From JABIDZ01 sp964619405 (GTDB taxonomy: Archaea; Iainarchaeota; Iainarchaeia; Iainarchaeales; JAAZKV01), in NCBI GenBank assembly GCA_964619405.1, contig CAZUCF010000002.1:1-64000 (forward strand): 64,000 nt of DNA, written 5' to 3'. How positions within the stretch are numbered: position 1 is the stretch's first letter; each line of letters begins with the position of its first letter. A model generated the notes under the pieces. The model did no database searches. It was not told the DNA's origin and saw only the letters and a program-made list of their open reading frames with translations. The position numbers and the translations under genes are program-made. Shown in pieces: positions 15,179 through 23,934 of this stretch.

Positions 15179-16822
15179 ATGGACTTACAAAAAAAAGAAT
15201 ATGTTATTGATTTAATAAAAAAATCTTTGTCTCTTGGAATAGATGAGAAAGATATTGTTGATACTTTGGTAGATGCTAATTTAACAAAGTCAGATGCCGA
15301 AAAATTAATTAGTGAAGCTAAACAAAAAATCACAGAAAAAAAAGACGAACCTATTGTTAAAGAAAAGGTTTCTGATTCTAAAAAAGTTTTTGATGAGAAT
15401 ACTAGCAAGTTAAGTATTGGTGACCAAATAACAATGCAATTAGGATTAGAAGTTAAAGAAAAAAAGTATGATGATGAAAAAATAATTAAAAAACAAATTG
15501 AAAAAGATGATTCAATAAAAATGAATGATGATAAAATAGGAGAGTCATCTAAAAAGCCGAGTGACGATGGGAAAAAAAGTATTTTTTCAAGGTTCAAAAA
15601 AAATAATGAAAGTGAAAAAGTTGTTGTTAATAATCCAATTCCAAAAAAAATTGATTTTTTGAATAGAACTGATGTTTCACAAAACAAAGTTGAAAATAAT
15701 TTGTCAAAAAATGATTTGCCACAAAGCAATTTGCCAAAAACCGAATTAACAAAAAACGATTTTTTAAAAGAACATTTTTCAAATAGCGGGGATAATTCAA
15801 AAAATATTAATCAAAATTTTTCTCAAAAAGATTTTGTAATTTCTGAAAACAAAAACGATTTTAAAAAAAATTCTTTTAATGAGAATTCAATTAATTCCGA
15901 ACAAAAAACTGTTCAAGGTAAATCTATTGAGGATTTGTGGAAGAAAGGGATTGTTGTTGCTGTTAATTCAAGATTAAATGAAATGAAAAAAATTCGTGAT
16001 GATATTGACAAAGTAGTTAGTTTGAAAGTGGATGATGCTGTTAAAAAAGAAACTGGAAAATTCAAGATTTTGTTGGAATCACAAAAAGATCTTATTATTT
16101 CAAGTAATAAGGATGAACTTGAACAAAAACAAAAAGAGATTTCTTTTATAATTGATTCAAAACTAGCTGAGATTAGGAAAGAATCTCAACAATTAAACAA
16201 ATCAATTGAACAAATAAATAAATCAAAAATACAGCAAGAAGAATTAATTGTTGAAATAAATAAGACTTTGGAAGGAGCTAAGAAAACGAAGTCACAATTG
16301 TTAATTGAAATGAATTCAGAGTTAATAAAAAGTAAGTCTCAAGCACAAGAATTTATTGATAATGCTAAAACCAATATGGAAGAGTTGGATTCGCGAATAA
16401 ATAAGACTCTTGAATTTGAGAAAAATATTGCTGAAGGAATGTTGCAGGAAGCTGAACAAAAAATAGAAAATCTTACTATTCAAAAAGCTGATGATTTGTT
16501 AGAAGAATTAGAATTAAAATTGAATAATTTGAAATCAATTGAAAAAAATATTGATTTGGAAAGTATTGAGCAAAAAATAAAAATCTTGGATCAATTTAAA
16601 AAAGAATTTTTGAATAATATGGAAGAAAATATTGAAAAAATTAATAAGGCAATTAAAAAGTTGAATGATCAAAACGATTTAATTTCAAGAGAAATTGATG
16701 AGAAAGTAATTATTATTGATGCCAAAATTGAAGAGTTAACAAAATTTGAGAAGAATCTTGCAAATAATATTGAGAAAATATTTTTGCAGAAAAAAGAAAA
16801 AAATAGCAAAAAAAATAATTAG
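15179..16822 (+). CDS. Long coiled-coil protein with N-terminal helical domain
   Basis: A protein of about 547 residues in three parts. An N-terminal helical domain (MDLQKKEYVIDLIKKSLSLG..., about 1-55) with UBA/HTH-like spacing is followed by a low-complexity charged and Asn-rich linker (about 60-260). A long heptad-like coiled coil rich in K, E, I and Q runs from about 270 to the end. There is no transmembrane segment or known enzyme domain. It may be structural or chromosome/cell-envelope related; function unknown. ATG at 15179 is used; the frame opens slightly earlier. Confidence 0.7.
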   Translation: MDLQKKEYVIDLIKKSLSLGIDEKDIVDTLVDANLTKSDAEKLISEAKQKITEKKDEPIVKEKVSDSKKVFDENTSKLSIGDQITMQLGLEVKEKKYDDEKIIKKQIEKDDSIKMNDDKIGESSKKPSDDGKKSIFSRFKKNNESEKVVVNNPIPKKIDFLNRTDVSQNKVENNLSKNDLPQSNLPKTELTKNDFLKEHFSNSGDNSKNINQNFSQKDFVISENKNDFKKNSFNENSINSEQKTVQGKSIEDLWKKGIVVAVNSRLNEMKKIRDDIDKVVSLKVDDAVKKETGKFKILLESQKDLIISSNKDELEQKQKEISFIIDSKLAEIRKESQQLNKSIEQINKSKIQQEELIVEINKTLEGAKKTKSQLLIEMNSELIKSKSQAQEFIDNAKTNMEELDSRINKTLEFEKNIAEGMLQEAEQKIENLTIQKADDLLEELELKLNNLKSIEKNIDLESIEQKIKILDQFKKEFLNNMEENIEKINKAIKKLNDQNDLISREIDEKVIIIDAKIEELTKFEKNLANNIEKIFLQKKEKNSKKNN

Positions 16823-16892
16823 TAAATATTATTTTTGAATTATTTAGATTAATGTTTTTAATTTATTTTGAATAGCTTTGTTTCTTGTTAAA

Positions 16893-18092
16893 CTAAACTT
16901 TGTATTTTGTTGTTAAACAAGTTAATTTTTTGTTATACTTTTTATTTACTTTTTTTTGTTTTAAAAAATTTTCAACAGAATTAATTTTTCCACTATTCTT
17001 TTTTTTGTTTTGTTTTTTATTTTCTTTTTCATTTTCTTTTTCATTTTTATTTTCTTTTTCATTTTCTTTTTCATTTTTATTTTCTTTTTCATTTTTATTT
17101 TCTTTTTCATCTTTTATTTTTTTAATTAACTCACAAGTTTTACAAAATTCTTTTTCTGTTGGTTCGCCACAAACACTACAATCTTTTAATTCTTTTTTGA
17201 GAATTTTAATTTCTTTTTCATTAGGAGTAATTCTTGTTTTTAATGTTTCATAAAATCTCAATATTGAATAAGTTGTCCCAGGAAATCGATTTTCAAAATG
17301 GTTCAACATTTCTCTGTACTCGTTTCTTTTTGCAGTCCAACTATAAGGACAGCACTCTTGAGAAAAATGTTTTATGTTATTGAATGCGCAATAAGCAATT
17401 ATTTCTTTTTCAGGGGTTTCATACAATGGTTTTATTCTTTTCACAAAACCCTTGTATTTCAAAATTCCTGGTTTAACTCCGCTTCTTATTACTCTGTCAA
17501 CTTCATTATTAAAAACATTCATAACAAAGCTTTGAACTTCGTCATCAAGATTATGTCCTGTAACAAGTTTATCAGCATTAATACTTTTTGCAAAACTATT
17601 CATTATATTTCTTCGCATTGTTCCACAAAAAGCACATGTTCCCCCAAGTTTTTTATTTTCTAAAAGCAATGGCATGATTTCATCATTTGTTATTCCAAAT
17701 TTTTGTTTAAAAGAAATTATGTGATATTTTACTCCTATTTTTTTACAAGTGTTTTTGGCAACTTTGATAGCTTTTTCTCTGTAACCTTTTACGCCTTCAT
17801 CAATTATTAGAACTTCAATTGGATTGCTTTTAGAAAAAAATTTGTGTAATAATATTAGAGTAACTATTGAGTCTTTCCCACCTGAAACAGCTATTAAAAG
17901 TTTTTCTTTTGATTTTATTAGCAAGTGTTTTCGAATAGTTTTTTTGAATCTGTTTTCAAAAAACTTGTTGAAATGGTTTTTACAAAAATTATGTGGCCCA
18001 TATTCTAATGTAATAATTTTTTTTTGATTGCATTTATCGCATTTTTTTTGAATGGTTGTTAAAAGTTTTTTTCCAGTTTTTTCTATTCGCAT
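16893..18092 (-). CDS. ttuA: TtuA/Ncs6-like tRNA 2-thiolation enzyme
   Basis: Members use ATP and sulfur to thiolate tRNA uridine (position 34 or 54). The 399-residue protein has an N-terminal zinc finger (CDKCNQKK...CKNHF), the PP-loop AVSGGKDSIVTLILL, the cluster-binding CAFCGTMRRNIMN, and a second zinc finger CSVCGEPTEKEFCKTC. The last 70 residues are a low-complexity repeat of KENE/KNEKE units encoded by a short tandem DNA repeat (about 17030-17115), unlike characterised relatives. An isolated minus-strand gene. Confidence 0.88.
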   Translation of the reverse strand: MRIEKTGKKLLTTIQKKCDKCNQKKIITLEYGPHNFCKNHFNKFFENRFKKTIRKHLLIKSKEKLLIAVSGGKDSIVTLILLHKFFSKSNPIEVLIIDEGVKGYREKAIKVAKNTCKKIGVKYHIISFKQKFGITNDEIMPLLLENKKLGGTCAFCGTMRRNIMNSFAKSINADKLVTGHNLDDEVQSFVMNVFNNEVDRVIRSGVKPGILKYKGFVKRIKPLYETPEKEIIAYCAFNNIKHFSQECCPYSWTAKRNEYREMLNHFENRFPGTTYSILRFYETLKTRITPNEKEIKILKKELKDCSVCGEPTEKEFCKTCELIKKIKDEKENKNEKENKNEKENEKENKNEKENEKENKKQNKKKNSGKINSVENFLKQKKVNKKYNKKLTCLTTKYKV

Positions 18093-18138
18093 AGTTAATT
18101 TTAAATAATGAAATATTAATTAAACTATTAGTGATAAT

Positions 18139-18279
18139 ATGGTTAAAATTGCAAGACCTATTAAAAAAGTTGGTAATTTAGGGAATACTCCAAAACCAGC
18201 TATTTCAATGTTGTTTAGGATTCTTAATAAATCTGCGCCAAAACGGATTTTTCGTGTTGGAACCAAAATTAAGAGATGA
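18139..18279 (+). CDS. Very small basic protein, possibly ribosome-associated
   Basis: A 46-residue ORF beginning MVKIARPIKKVGNLGNTPKP and ending FRVGTKIKR. It has many Lys/Arg, few acidic residues, and lies 118 bp upstream of rpl15e on the same strand. GTGATAAT precedes the ATG, the Shine-Dalgarno form used elsewhere in the window. I do not recognise the family. Composition and place suggest a small ribosomal or RNA-binding protein, but this is inference. Confidence 0.6.
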   Translation: MVKIARPIKKVGNLGNTPKPAISMLFRILNKSAPKRIFRVGTKIKR

Positions 18280-18397
18280 TTTCAAAAATTAATTTTTTGT
18301 TTTAATCATTTTTTACTTGTTTTTTTGACAAAATAGTTAGTTTTATAAATGCTTTTTAATCAAAGATTTCTTATTGGTGAGTTAGAGAAGTGATTAA

Positions 18398-18997
18398 ATG
18401 GGCGCAAGCAAATATATTTCTAAAACTATTCAGAGTGAGTGGAAGGGCCTAGAAGACAAGAATTATAATTATGGTTCTTTAATGCAAAAAAGAGAAATTG
18501 ATTTTAGAAAAGAAAAATTGTCTGTTGTTAAAGTTGATAAACCTAATAACTTGGTTTCTGCTAGGAGTGTTGGTTACAAGGCAAAACAAGGAATTTTTGT
18601 TGCACGAGTTAGAGTTAGAAAGGGTTCTGGAACTTATCATAGACCAAAAAATAAAAGGAGGCCTAAGCGACAAGGTCAAGCAAAACTAACTCGAAAAAAA
18701 AGTATTAGGGCTATTGCTGAGGAAAGGGCTTCAAAAAAATTTGAGAATGCTGAGGTTTTGGGTTCATACAAGGTTGCTGAGGATGGGAAAAATCATTATT
18801 TTGAAATTGTTTTAGCTGATAGGTTAGCTTCAACAATAATTAATGATAAAGAATTATCTTTCTTGGTTATTGGGCAACAAGGTAGAGCTGAAAGAGGAAA
18901 AACTTTTGCTGGAAGAGTTAATCTTGACTCTAACAAAGCAAATAAAAGAAAAAAAATTAGGAAAAAAAAGTTAAATAAAAATAATGCTAGTAAGTAA
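18398..18997 (+). CDS. rpl15e: Ribosomal protein L15e (eL15)
   Basis: A large-subunit protein of archaea and eukaryotes. The 199-residue sequence starts MGASKYISKTIQSEWKG and contains VARVRVRKGSGTYHRPKNKR, RPKRQGQAKLTRKKS and ERASKKFENAEVLGSYKVAEDG, all family landmarks, with the usual lysine-rich C terminus. It lacks the very N-terminal residues of some homologues but is otherwise full length. A TATA-like TTTTATAAAT lies about 50 bp upstream. Confidence 0.95.
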   Translation: MGASKYISKTIQSEWKGLEDKNYNYGSLMQKREIDFRKEKLSVVKVDKPNNLVSARSVGYKAKQGIFVARVRVRKGSGTYHRPKNKRRPKRQGQAKLTRKKSIRAIAEERASKKFENAEVLGSYKVAEDGKNHYFEIVLADRLASTIINDKELSFLVIGQQGRAERGKTFAGRVNLDSNKANKRKKIRKKKLNKNNASK

Positions 18998-19044
18998 TTA
19001 GATTGAGTTTAGTTTCTTGCCAAAGGCTTGGCTAAAGTGATTAT

Positions 19045-19596
19045 ATGATTGATATAGTTTACAAGCAACCAATAAAAGAGTTGCTTCAAGTGAGTTCTTA
19101 TTTCAAAGAAAAAACTATTGTTCTCGTTGATGACGAGAAAGAAGAATTGCTTGCAAAGAAAAAAGGTTTTTTTCCTTGTTATCTTGTTAATGAAAAAACT
19201 GATTTGAATAAGATTAGTAAGAAAAGGAAAGCTGTTTATGGTTGTTCTGTTAAAAACAATGAATTTGCTGTGAAAATAAAAGCTGATTTTTTGTTACAAC
19301 CAAGTAACGAAAAACAATTTTTTGATTTGGGTTTAGCAAAAAAACTTTTTGATAATAATACTATTGTTGTTTTAATGTTTGAAGAATTGCTTAACAAAAA
19401 TAGTTTTGAAAGGCACTTGTATTGGAAAAATTATATTGAAGTTGTTAGGTATTGTAACAAAAAAAATACTAAATTTTTTGTTGCGTCTGGTTGCAAGGAT
19501 TGTTTTAATTTAAAGCACCCAAAAATAAGGGATTGTATTGCAGAAATACTTGGATTTAATAAAGAAATTGTTAAAAATTTTGATGATGTTTTATGA
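19045..19596 (+). CDS. rnp3: RNase P protein component 3 (Rpp30)
   Basis: Rpp30 is a TIM-barrel-like protein subunit of archaeal RNase P, which matures tRNA 5' ends. The 183-residue protein is divergent but shows KKNTKFFVASGCKDCFNLKHP followed by RDCIAEILGFNKE, the C-terminal family signature. It is shorter than usual (about 210-230). Its stop overlaps the start of rnp2 (ATGA), so the two RNase P subunits, which bind each other, are co-translated. Confidence 0.85.
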   Translation: MIDIVYKQPIKELLQVSSYFKEKTIVLVDDEKEELLAKKKGFFPCYLVNEKTDLNKISKKRKAVYGCSVKNNEFAVKIKADFLLQPSNEKQFFDLGLAKKLFDNNTIVVLMFEELLNKNSFERHLYWKNYIEVVRYCNKKNTKFFVASGCKDCFNLKHPKIRDCIAEILGFNKEIVKNFDDVL

Positions 19597-19940
19597 AAAT
19601 AGATAAAAAGAAGAAAAAGACTATTCCGTCTTCTCAAAGAGAAAAAAAACGTTATATTTTAATTGAAATAGTTTCTGAAAAAATATCTGAAAAAGATTTT
19701 TATTTTGGTTTCTGGATTGAATTACTAAGTTTTTTTGGTTCAAAGGGTTTAGCTGAAATTAATCCTAGATTAGTTTTGTATAAAGATAATAAAACAATTT
19801 TGAAATGCAAGCGTGGGAAAGAAAAAGAACTTGTTGCTGGTTTAGCTTTTATTAAAAAAATTCGGAACAAAAAAATTATTTTAGCGCCCCTAATGACAAG
19901 TGGTTCTATAAAAAAAATTAAGACAACTCACAATTGGTGA
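19593..19940 (+). CDS. rnp2: RNase P protein component 2 (Pop5)
   Basis: Pop5 forms a heterodimer-of-dimers with Rpp30 at the catalytic core of RNase P. The 115-residue protein shows KKRYILIEIVSEKISEKDFY, GSKGLAEINPRLVLYKDNKT and KEKELVAGLAFIKKI, the Pop5 strand-helix pattern. It has a basic N terminus and sits 4 bp overlapped with rnp3. Confidence 0.88.
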   Translation: MKIDKKKKKTIPSSQREKKRYILIEIVSEKISEKDFYFGFWIELLSFFGSKGLAEINPRLVLYKDNKTILKCKRGKEKELVAGLAFIKKIRNKKIILAPLMTSGSIKKIKTTHNW

Positions 19941-19969
19941 TTTTATTAATTGTGTTTTTCTTATTTGGT

Positions 19970-19985
19970 AATATTTATAAATATT
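19970..19985 (+). promoter_or_regulatory. TATA-like palindrome upstream of psmA
   Basis: AATATTTATAAATATT is a perfect palindrome containing TTTATAAA and lies about 50-65 bp before the psmA start. It fits a TATA box with a short leader. No experimental support. Confidence 0.45.
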
Positions 19986-20034
19986 GTTGAGCGAGTATAT
20001 ATTGTAAAGAGAATATAATTTTATAGTGTTTTTT

Positions 20035-20751
20035 ATGTATCCAATGCAATCCAAAGTTCCTTCTTATGATAAGGTCCCAACAATGTTTTCTCCTGATGGT
20101 AGATTATATCAGGTTGAATATGCTTCAAAAATAGTTGAACAAGGCACAACTGGTGTTGGAATAATTTTTAAGGATGGCGTGTTAATTGCTGCTGATAAAT
20201 CAATTCCAAGTAAGTTGGTTAAACCAGAGTCAATTGAAAAAATTTTTAACATTGATGAAAAAATTGCTGTTGTTTCAGCAGGGTTGGTTGGTGATGCTAG
20301 GCGACTTGTTGGTATAGCAAGGAGACAAGCACAAGACAATAAAATGGTTTTTTCAGAGCCAATTCAAGTTCAAGTAATGGCAAAAGAAATTGCTGAGACA
20401 AAACAAGCTTTTACACAGTATGGTGGTTTGAGACCATTTGGTGTTTCTTTTATAATTGCTGGGATAGATGAAAAAGGGCCTCAATTGTTTCAAACAGAAC
20501 CAAGTGGTGCTCTAGCTGAATACAAGTCAATTGCAATTGGTAGGAACAAGGATGCTGCAATAAAATTTTTTGAGGATAATTACAAGGATAATTTGAGTTT
20601 AGAAAAAGCAGTTTTAATTGCTTATGAGGCTTTATCAAAAAGTATTCCTGAAAAAGAAAAAATTTCTATTTTGAGGGTTGAGTTTGCAATAATTAATTCT
20701 AGTGGTTTTAGGTTTCTTAGTGAGATTGAATTAAAAAGTTTTTTGAAATAA
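20035..20751 (+). CDS. psmA: Proteasome subunit alpha
   Basis: The alpha ring forms the gate of the archaeal 20S proteasome. The protein shows the hallmark FSPDGRLYQVEYASKIVEQGTT near residue 17, IAADKSIPSKLVKPESIEKIFNID and the core QYGGLRPFGVSFIIAGID. The alpha-type N-terminal extension is kept and no catalytic Thr is expected. ATG at 20035 gives MYPMQSK..., the usual N-terminal form; an in-frame GTG lies 9 bases upstream. It begins a run with SBDS and the exosome, as in many archaea. Confidence 0.96.
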   Translation: MYPMQSKVPSYDKVPTMFSPDGRLYQVEYASKIVEQGTTGVGIIFKDGVLIAADKSIPSKLVKPESIEKIFNIDEKIAVVSAGLVGDARRLVGIARRQAQDNKMVFSEPIQVQVMAKEIAETKQAFTQYGGLRPFGVSFIIAGIDEKGPQLFQTEPSGALAEYKSIAIGRNKDAAIKFFEDNYKDNLSLEKAVLIAYEALSKSIPEKEKISILRVEFAIINSSGFRFLSEIELKSFLK

Positions 20752-20814
20752 TTTTTATCAATTAATCAAGCCTGTGGGAAAATGGTTTGGTCTTTATTGA
20801 TTTGAGTTGAGATA

Positions 20815-21504
20815 ATGGTAAAAATAAATGATGCGGTTATTGCGAGATTGGAGAAAGAAGGACACAAATTTGAGGTTCTTGTTGACCCTAATTTAGCGAT
20901 GGATGTTAAACACAAAAAAGAAGTTAATTTTAGTGATTTGCTTGCTGATGAAAAAATTTTTAAGGACTCAAAAAAAGGTGATGAACAGAGTCCAGAAAAT
21001 ATTAAAAATTTTTTTGGAACAGAGGACTTGCAATTAATTACAAAAAAAATTATTGAAGATGGAGATGTTCAATTAACAACAGAGCAAAGAAAATATTTTT
21101 TGGAAAAAAAGAGGGCTGAAATCATTTCTTTTATTTCAAGAAATGCTATTAATCCTCAAACAAAAACTCCGCATCCTCCACAAAGAATTGAGAATGCGAT
21201 GGAACAAGCAAAGATTCATATTGATCCTAGTAAAAGTTCTGAAGAGCAAGTAAAAAAAATAGTTGACGCAATAAAAAGAATAATTCCAATTTCGATGGAG
21301 AAAATTGATTTTGCAATAAAAATTAATGCACAGTATTCTGGGAGATGTTCTTCAATATTGCATAAGTTTGAAATTAAAAAAGAGCAATGGCTTAACGATG
21401 GTTCATTGGTAGCTGAATTTGAGTTACCAATTGGAATGAAACAGGATTTGTTAAACGAATTAAATTCTGTTACACATGGTGAAGTAATTGTTAAAATTAT
21501 TTAA
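20815..21504 (+). CDS. sdo1: SBDS ribosome maturation protein
   Basis: SBDS helps release the anti-association factor from the large subunit. The 229-residue protein starts with the FYSH-type domain (VIARLEKEGHKFEVLVDPNLAMD), then the helical domain with PQTKTPHPPQRIENAMEQAKI, and a ferredoxin-like C-terminal domain ending LNELNSVTHGEVIVKII. Full length. It is followed by rrp4 at 20 bp, the classic archaeal proteasome/SBDS/exosome superoperon. Confidence 0.96.
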   Translation: MVKINDAVIARLEKEGHKFEVLVDPNLAMDVKHKKEVNFSDLLADEKIFKDSKKGDEQSPENIKNFFGTEDLQLITKKIIEDGDVQLTTEQRKYFLEKKRAEIISFISRNAINPQTKTPHPPQRIENAMEQAKIHIDPSKSSEEQVKKIVDAIKRIIPISMEKIDFAIKINAQYSGRCSSILHKFEIKKEQWLNDGSLVAEFELPIGMKQDLLNELNSVTHGEVIVKII

Positions 21505-21524
21505 AAATAAAAGGTGAGAAAAAA

Positions 21525-22133
21525 ATGAAAAAAGTGGTAATACCGGGCGAATTATTGTCTGATGAAAGAAAAAAACTTGGTGCCAATGTGTTTGTTTCAA
21601 ATGGAAAAATACATTCAAAGGTTCTAGGTATAACAGATGATGAAAATGAGATATCAGAAGTAGTTGCTTTGCAAGGAATGTATATTCCAAGAAGAGAAGA
21701 CACTATTGTTGGAATAGTAAACAGAGTGGTGTTTGCGGGTTATGGTATAGATATTAACTCTTTTGCGGACTCATTTATTCCAAAAAAAGCAATGAGAAAT
21801 GATCTAAAATTAGGCGATGTTATTATTGCCAAGGTTGAAGATGTTAACGAGTTAAAAGAAGCTGATTTGTCATTCCCAAGAAGAATGGGTGGCGGGGAAG
21901 TAATAGAGATAACTGCTGTTAGGAGTCCAAGACTAATAGGAAAAAATGGTTCAATGCTAGATGTTCTAACAAATGGCACAAATTGTGAAATATTTGTTGG
22001 AAAAAACGGTAGGGTTTGGGCTAGAGACGGTAACATTGAATTATTAAAAAAAGCTGTTAGCTTTATTGAAAATAATTCTTATAAAAACAATTTGACGATT
22101 GCTGTAGAAGAATTACTTAAGGAGAAAAAGTAG
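21525..22133 (+). CDS. rrp4: Exosome RNA-binding subunit Rrp4
   Basis: Rrp4 caps the exosome ring and recruits RNA. The 202-residue protein has an N-terminal domain (VVIPGELLSDERKKLGANVF), an S1 domain in the middle (IVGIVNRVVFAGYGIDI...DVIIAKVEDV) and a KH domain at the end (VRSPRLIGKNGSMLDVLTNG, with the GKNG loop, and IFVGKNGRVWARDG). GGTGAG precedes the ATG. It is followed immediately by rrp41. Confidence 0.96.
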   Translation: MKKVVIPGELLSDERKKLGANVFVSNGKIHSKVLGITDDENEISEVVALQGMYIPRREDTIVGIVNRVVFAGYGIDINSFADSFIPKKAMRNDLKLGDVIIAKVEDVNELKEADLSFPRRMGGGEVIEITAVRSPRLIGKNGSMLDVLTNGTNCEIFVGKNGRVWARDGNIELLKKAVSFIENNSYKNNLTIAVEELLKEKK

Positions 22134-22142
22134 GTGAAAATT

Positions 22143-22961
22143 ATGAAAAATGAAAAAATAGTTGATTATAAAAAAGATAAAAAAAGGTTAGATGGGAAAA
22201 AAATGGATGAATTGCGACCAATAAAAATAGATGTTGGTGTTATTCCAAATGCTGATGGTTCAGCTTATTTAGAATGGGGTCAAAACAAGGTTTATGCTGC
22301 TGTTTACGGGCCAAGAGAGGCTTTGCCTAAACACTCTGCTGATCCTTTAAAAGCTGTTGTGAAAGTAGAGTATAGAATGACTTCTTTCTCTGTTCCGCAA
22401 AGAAAGAGACCTGGGCCAAATAGGCGTGATCAAGAGATATCAAAGGTTCTTGGGGAAGCCCTTGCAAGAGCAGTTTTTGTTGAACAATTTCCTAACACTG
22501 AGATAGGTGTTTATGTTGAGGTAATTGATTCAAATGCTGGTTCAAGAGTTGCTTGTCTAACAGCTGCTTCTTGTGCACTTGCTGATGCTGGTATCCCAAT
22601 GCGGGATTTGGTTTCTGCTACTGGTGTTGGAAAAGCATTTAACGAATTAATTGTTGATTTGAATAAGGATGAAGAAGATGCTCCTGATGCTGTTGACATA
22701 CCAATAGGAATACTTCCAAATAGTGAGGAAATAGTTTTACTACAATTAGATGGATTGTTAACCATGAAGGAATGGGGGATTGTTTCAAAAATGGGTATTG
22801 ATGCTTGTAAAAAAGTTTATGAAATCCAAAAAGAAGCTTTAAAGAAAAAATTTGAGTTAGGTGATGCTACAAGCAAAAATAATAAAAATGTTGAGAAAAA
22901 AGAAGTAATAAAAGAAGAGAAAAAAGAAGAAAAAAATATTAAGAAGAAGGTGAAAAAATGA
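22143..22961 (+). CDS. rrp41: Exosome catalytic subunit Rrp41
   Basis: Rrp41 is the phosphorolytic RNase PH-like subunit, active with Rrp42. The protein has LDGKKMDELRPIKIDVGVIP, RMTSFSVPQRKRPGPNRRDQE (RNA/phosphate binding), and the catalytic region NAGSRVACLTAASCALADAG with VDIPIGIL. The C-terminal 30 residues are a Lys/Glu-rich tail (EVIKEEKKEEKNIKKKVKK) not needed for the fold. ATG at 22143 follows TAGGTGAAAATT; the frame also opens at a GTG at 22134. Confidence 0.96.
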   Translation: MKNEKIVDYKKDKKRLDGKKMDELRPIKIDVGVIPNADGSAYLEWGQNKVYAAVYGPREALPKHSADPLKAVVKVEYRMTSFSVPQRKRPGPNRRDQEISKVLGEALARAVFVEQFPNTEIGVYVEVIDSNAGSRVACLTAASCALADAGIPMRDLVSATGVGKAFNELIVDLNKDEEDAPDAVDIPIGILPNSEEIVLLQLDGLLTMKEWGIVSKMGIDACKKVYEIQKEALKKKFELGDATSKNNKNVEKKEVIKEEKKEEKNIKKKVKK

Positions 22962-23749
22962 GGTCAACAGTTTTAGAAAGTGAAATACAAAAAGTTGTTG
23001 CTTTTGCAAGAGAAGGAAAGAGACTTGACGGAAGAAAACTTGATGAGATGCGAGAATTGAAAATAGAAACTGATATGTCAGAAAATGCTGAGGGATCATC
23101 AATAGTTTCTCTTGGTAAAACAAAGGTAATTGCTGGTTTGAAAATGGAGATAGGTACTCCTTATCCTGATAACCAAGATGAAGGATCAATTTCTATTGGA
23201 GCCGAAAATCTTCCATTGGCTCATCCTGATTATGAATCTGGGCGGCCTGGTGATGATGAAGTTGAGTTAGCAAGGGTTGTTGATAGGGCAATAAGAGAGA
23301 GCAAGGCAATTGATTTCAAAAAATTGTGTATTATTGAGGGTGAGAAAGTTTGGGTTGGTTACCTTGATTTTTACGCTTTGAATGGTGATGGAAATCTTTT
23401 TGATGCTGGTTCAATAGCAGCATTAGTAACATTCAATAGAGCAAAAATGCCTAAGCTTGATTCTGACAACAAAATAATTTTGCATGAATATGATGGTAAA
23501 TTGAAATTAGCAAGAAAACCATTGTTAACAACTTTTGTCAAGGTTGGTGGAAAAATATTGTTGGACCCAACTTTTATAGAAGAAAAGGCTGCGGAAGCTC
23601 GGTTTTCAGTTGGAACAACTGAAGATGGTTTCATTTCTGCAATGCAAAAAGGAATTGGTGGCTCTTTTTCAATCAAAGAAATAAACGAGATGATTGAAAT
23701 AGCTTTCAAGAATTCTGAAAAAATCAGAAAGCAAATAGAAAAGATATAA
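22958..23749 (+). CDS. rrp42: Exosome subunit Rrp42
   Basis: Rrp42 is the inactive RNase PH-like partner of Rrp41 in the hexameric ring. The 263-residue protein shows FAREGKRLDGRKLDEMRELKI, SSIVSLGKTKVIAGLKME, DYESGRRPG-like DYESGRPGDDEVELARVVDR and GNLFDAGSIAALVTFN. Its ATG overlaps the rrp41 stop (ATGA), so the subunits are co-translated. It ends the superoperon; a structured spacer follows. Confidence 0.96.
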   Translation: MRSTVLESEIQKVVAFAREGKRLDGRKLDEMRELKIETDMSENAEGSSIVSLGKTKVIAGLKMEIGTPYPDNQDEGSISIGAENLPLAHPDYESGRPGDDEVELARVVDRAIRESKAIDFKKLCIIEGEKVWVGYLDFYALNGDGNLFDAGSIAALVTFNRAKMPKLDSDNKIILHEYDGKLKLARKPLLTTFVKVGGKILLDPTFIEEKAAEARFSVGTTEDGFISAMQKGIGGSFSIKEINEMIEIAFKNSEKIRKQIEKI

Positions 23750-23818
23750 TTCAAAATAAGAAAAAAATAATTTAAAAAAAATAAATTAATTTAGAAGAGA
23801 TATGTATTATAATAGAAA

Positions 23819-23880
23819 AGATATGAATTGCTGAAAAGCAATTTTTATCTTAATGAGAGCTTTTAAAAGCTTTCCATATC
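23819..23880 (+). ncRNA. Possible three-way-junction RNA or terminator/leader structure
   Basis: GATATG pairs with CATATC at the two ends; between them are AATTGC-tgaaaa-GCAATT and a second hairpin around AGCTTTTAAAAGCT. Together they form a compact three-stem junction in the spacer between rrp42 and rpl37ae. The first inner hairpin plus TTTTTATC could alone be the terminator of the exosome operon. No known RNA family recognised. Confidence 0.35.
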
Positions 23881-23897
23881 AAAAATTTATAGAAGTT

Positions 23898-23914
23898 TTG
23901 CTATTTAATAGCAA
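23898..23914 (+). promoter_or_regulatory. Dyad between promoter and rpl37ae
   Basis: TTGCTATT-T-AATAGCAA is a perfect 8+1+8 inverted repeat, 20 bp before the rpl37ae start and about 10 bp after a TATA-like AAATTTATAG. It could be an operator or a leader hairpin. The GGTGAG ribosome site follows it. Confidence 0.45.
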
Positions 23915-23934
23915 TAATTTTTTTGGTGAGCTAA

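Noticed and set aside
16900..17253. Plus-strand Phe/Ser-rich ORFs opposite the TtuA-like gene
   Set aside because: They are the complement of Lys/Glu-rich repeat codons and have no ribosome site.
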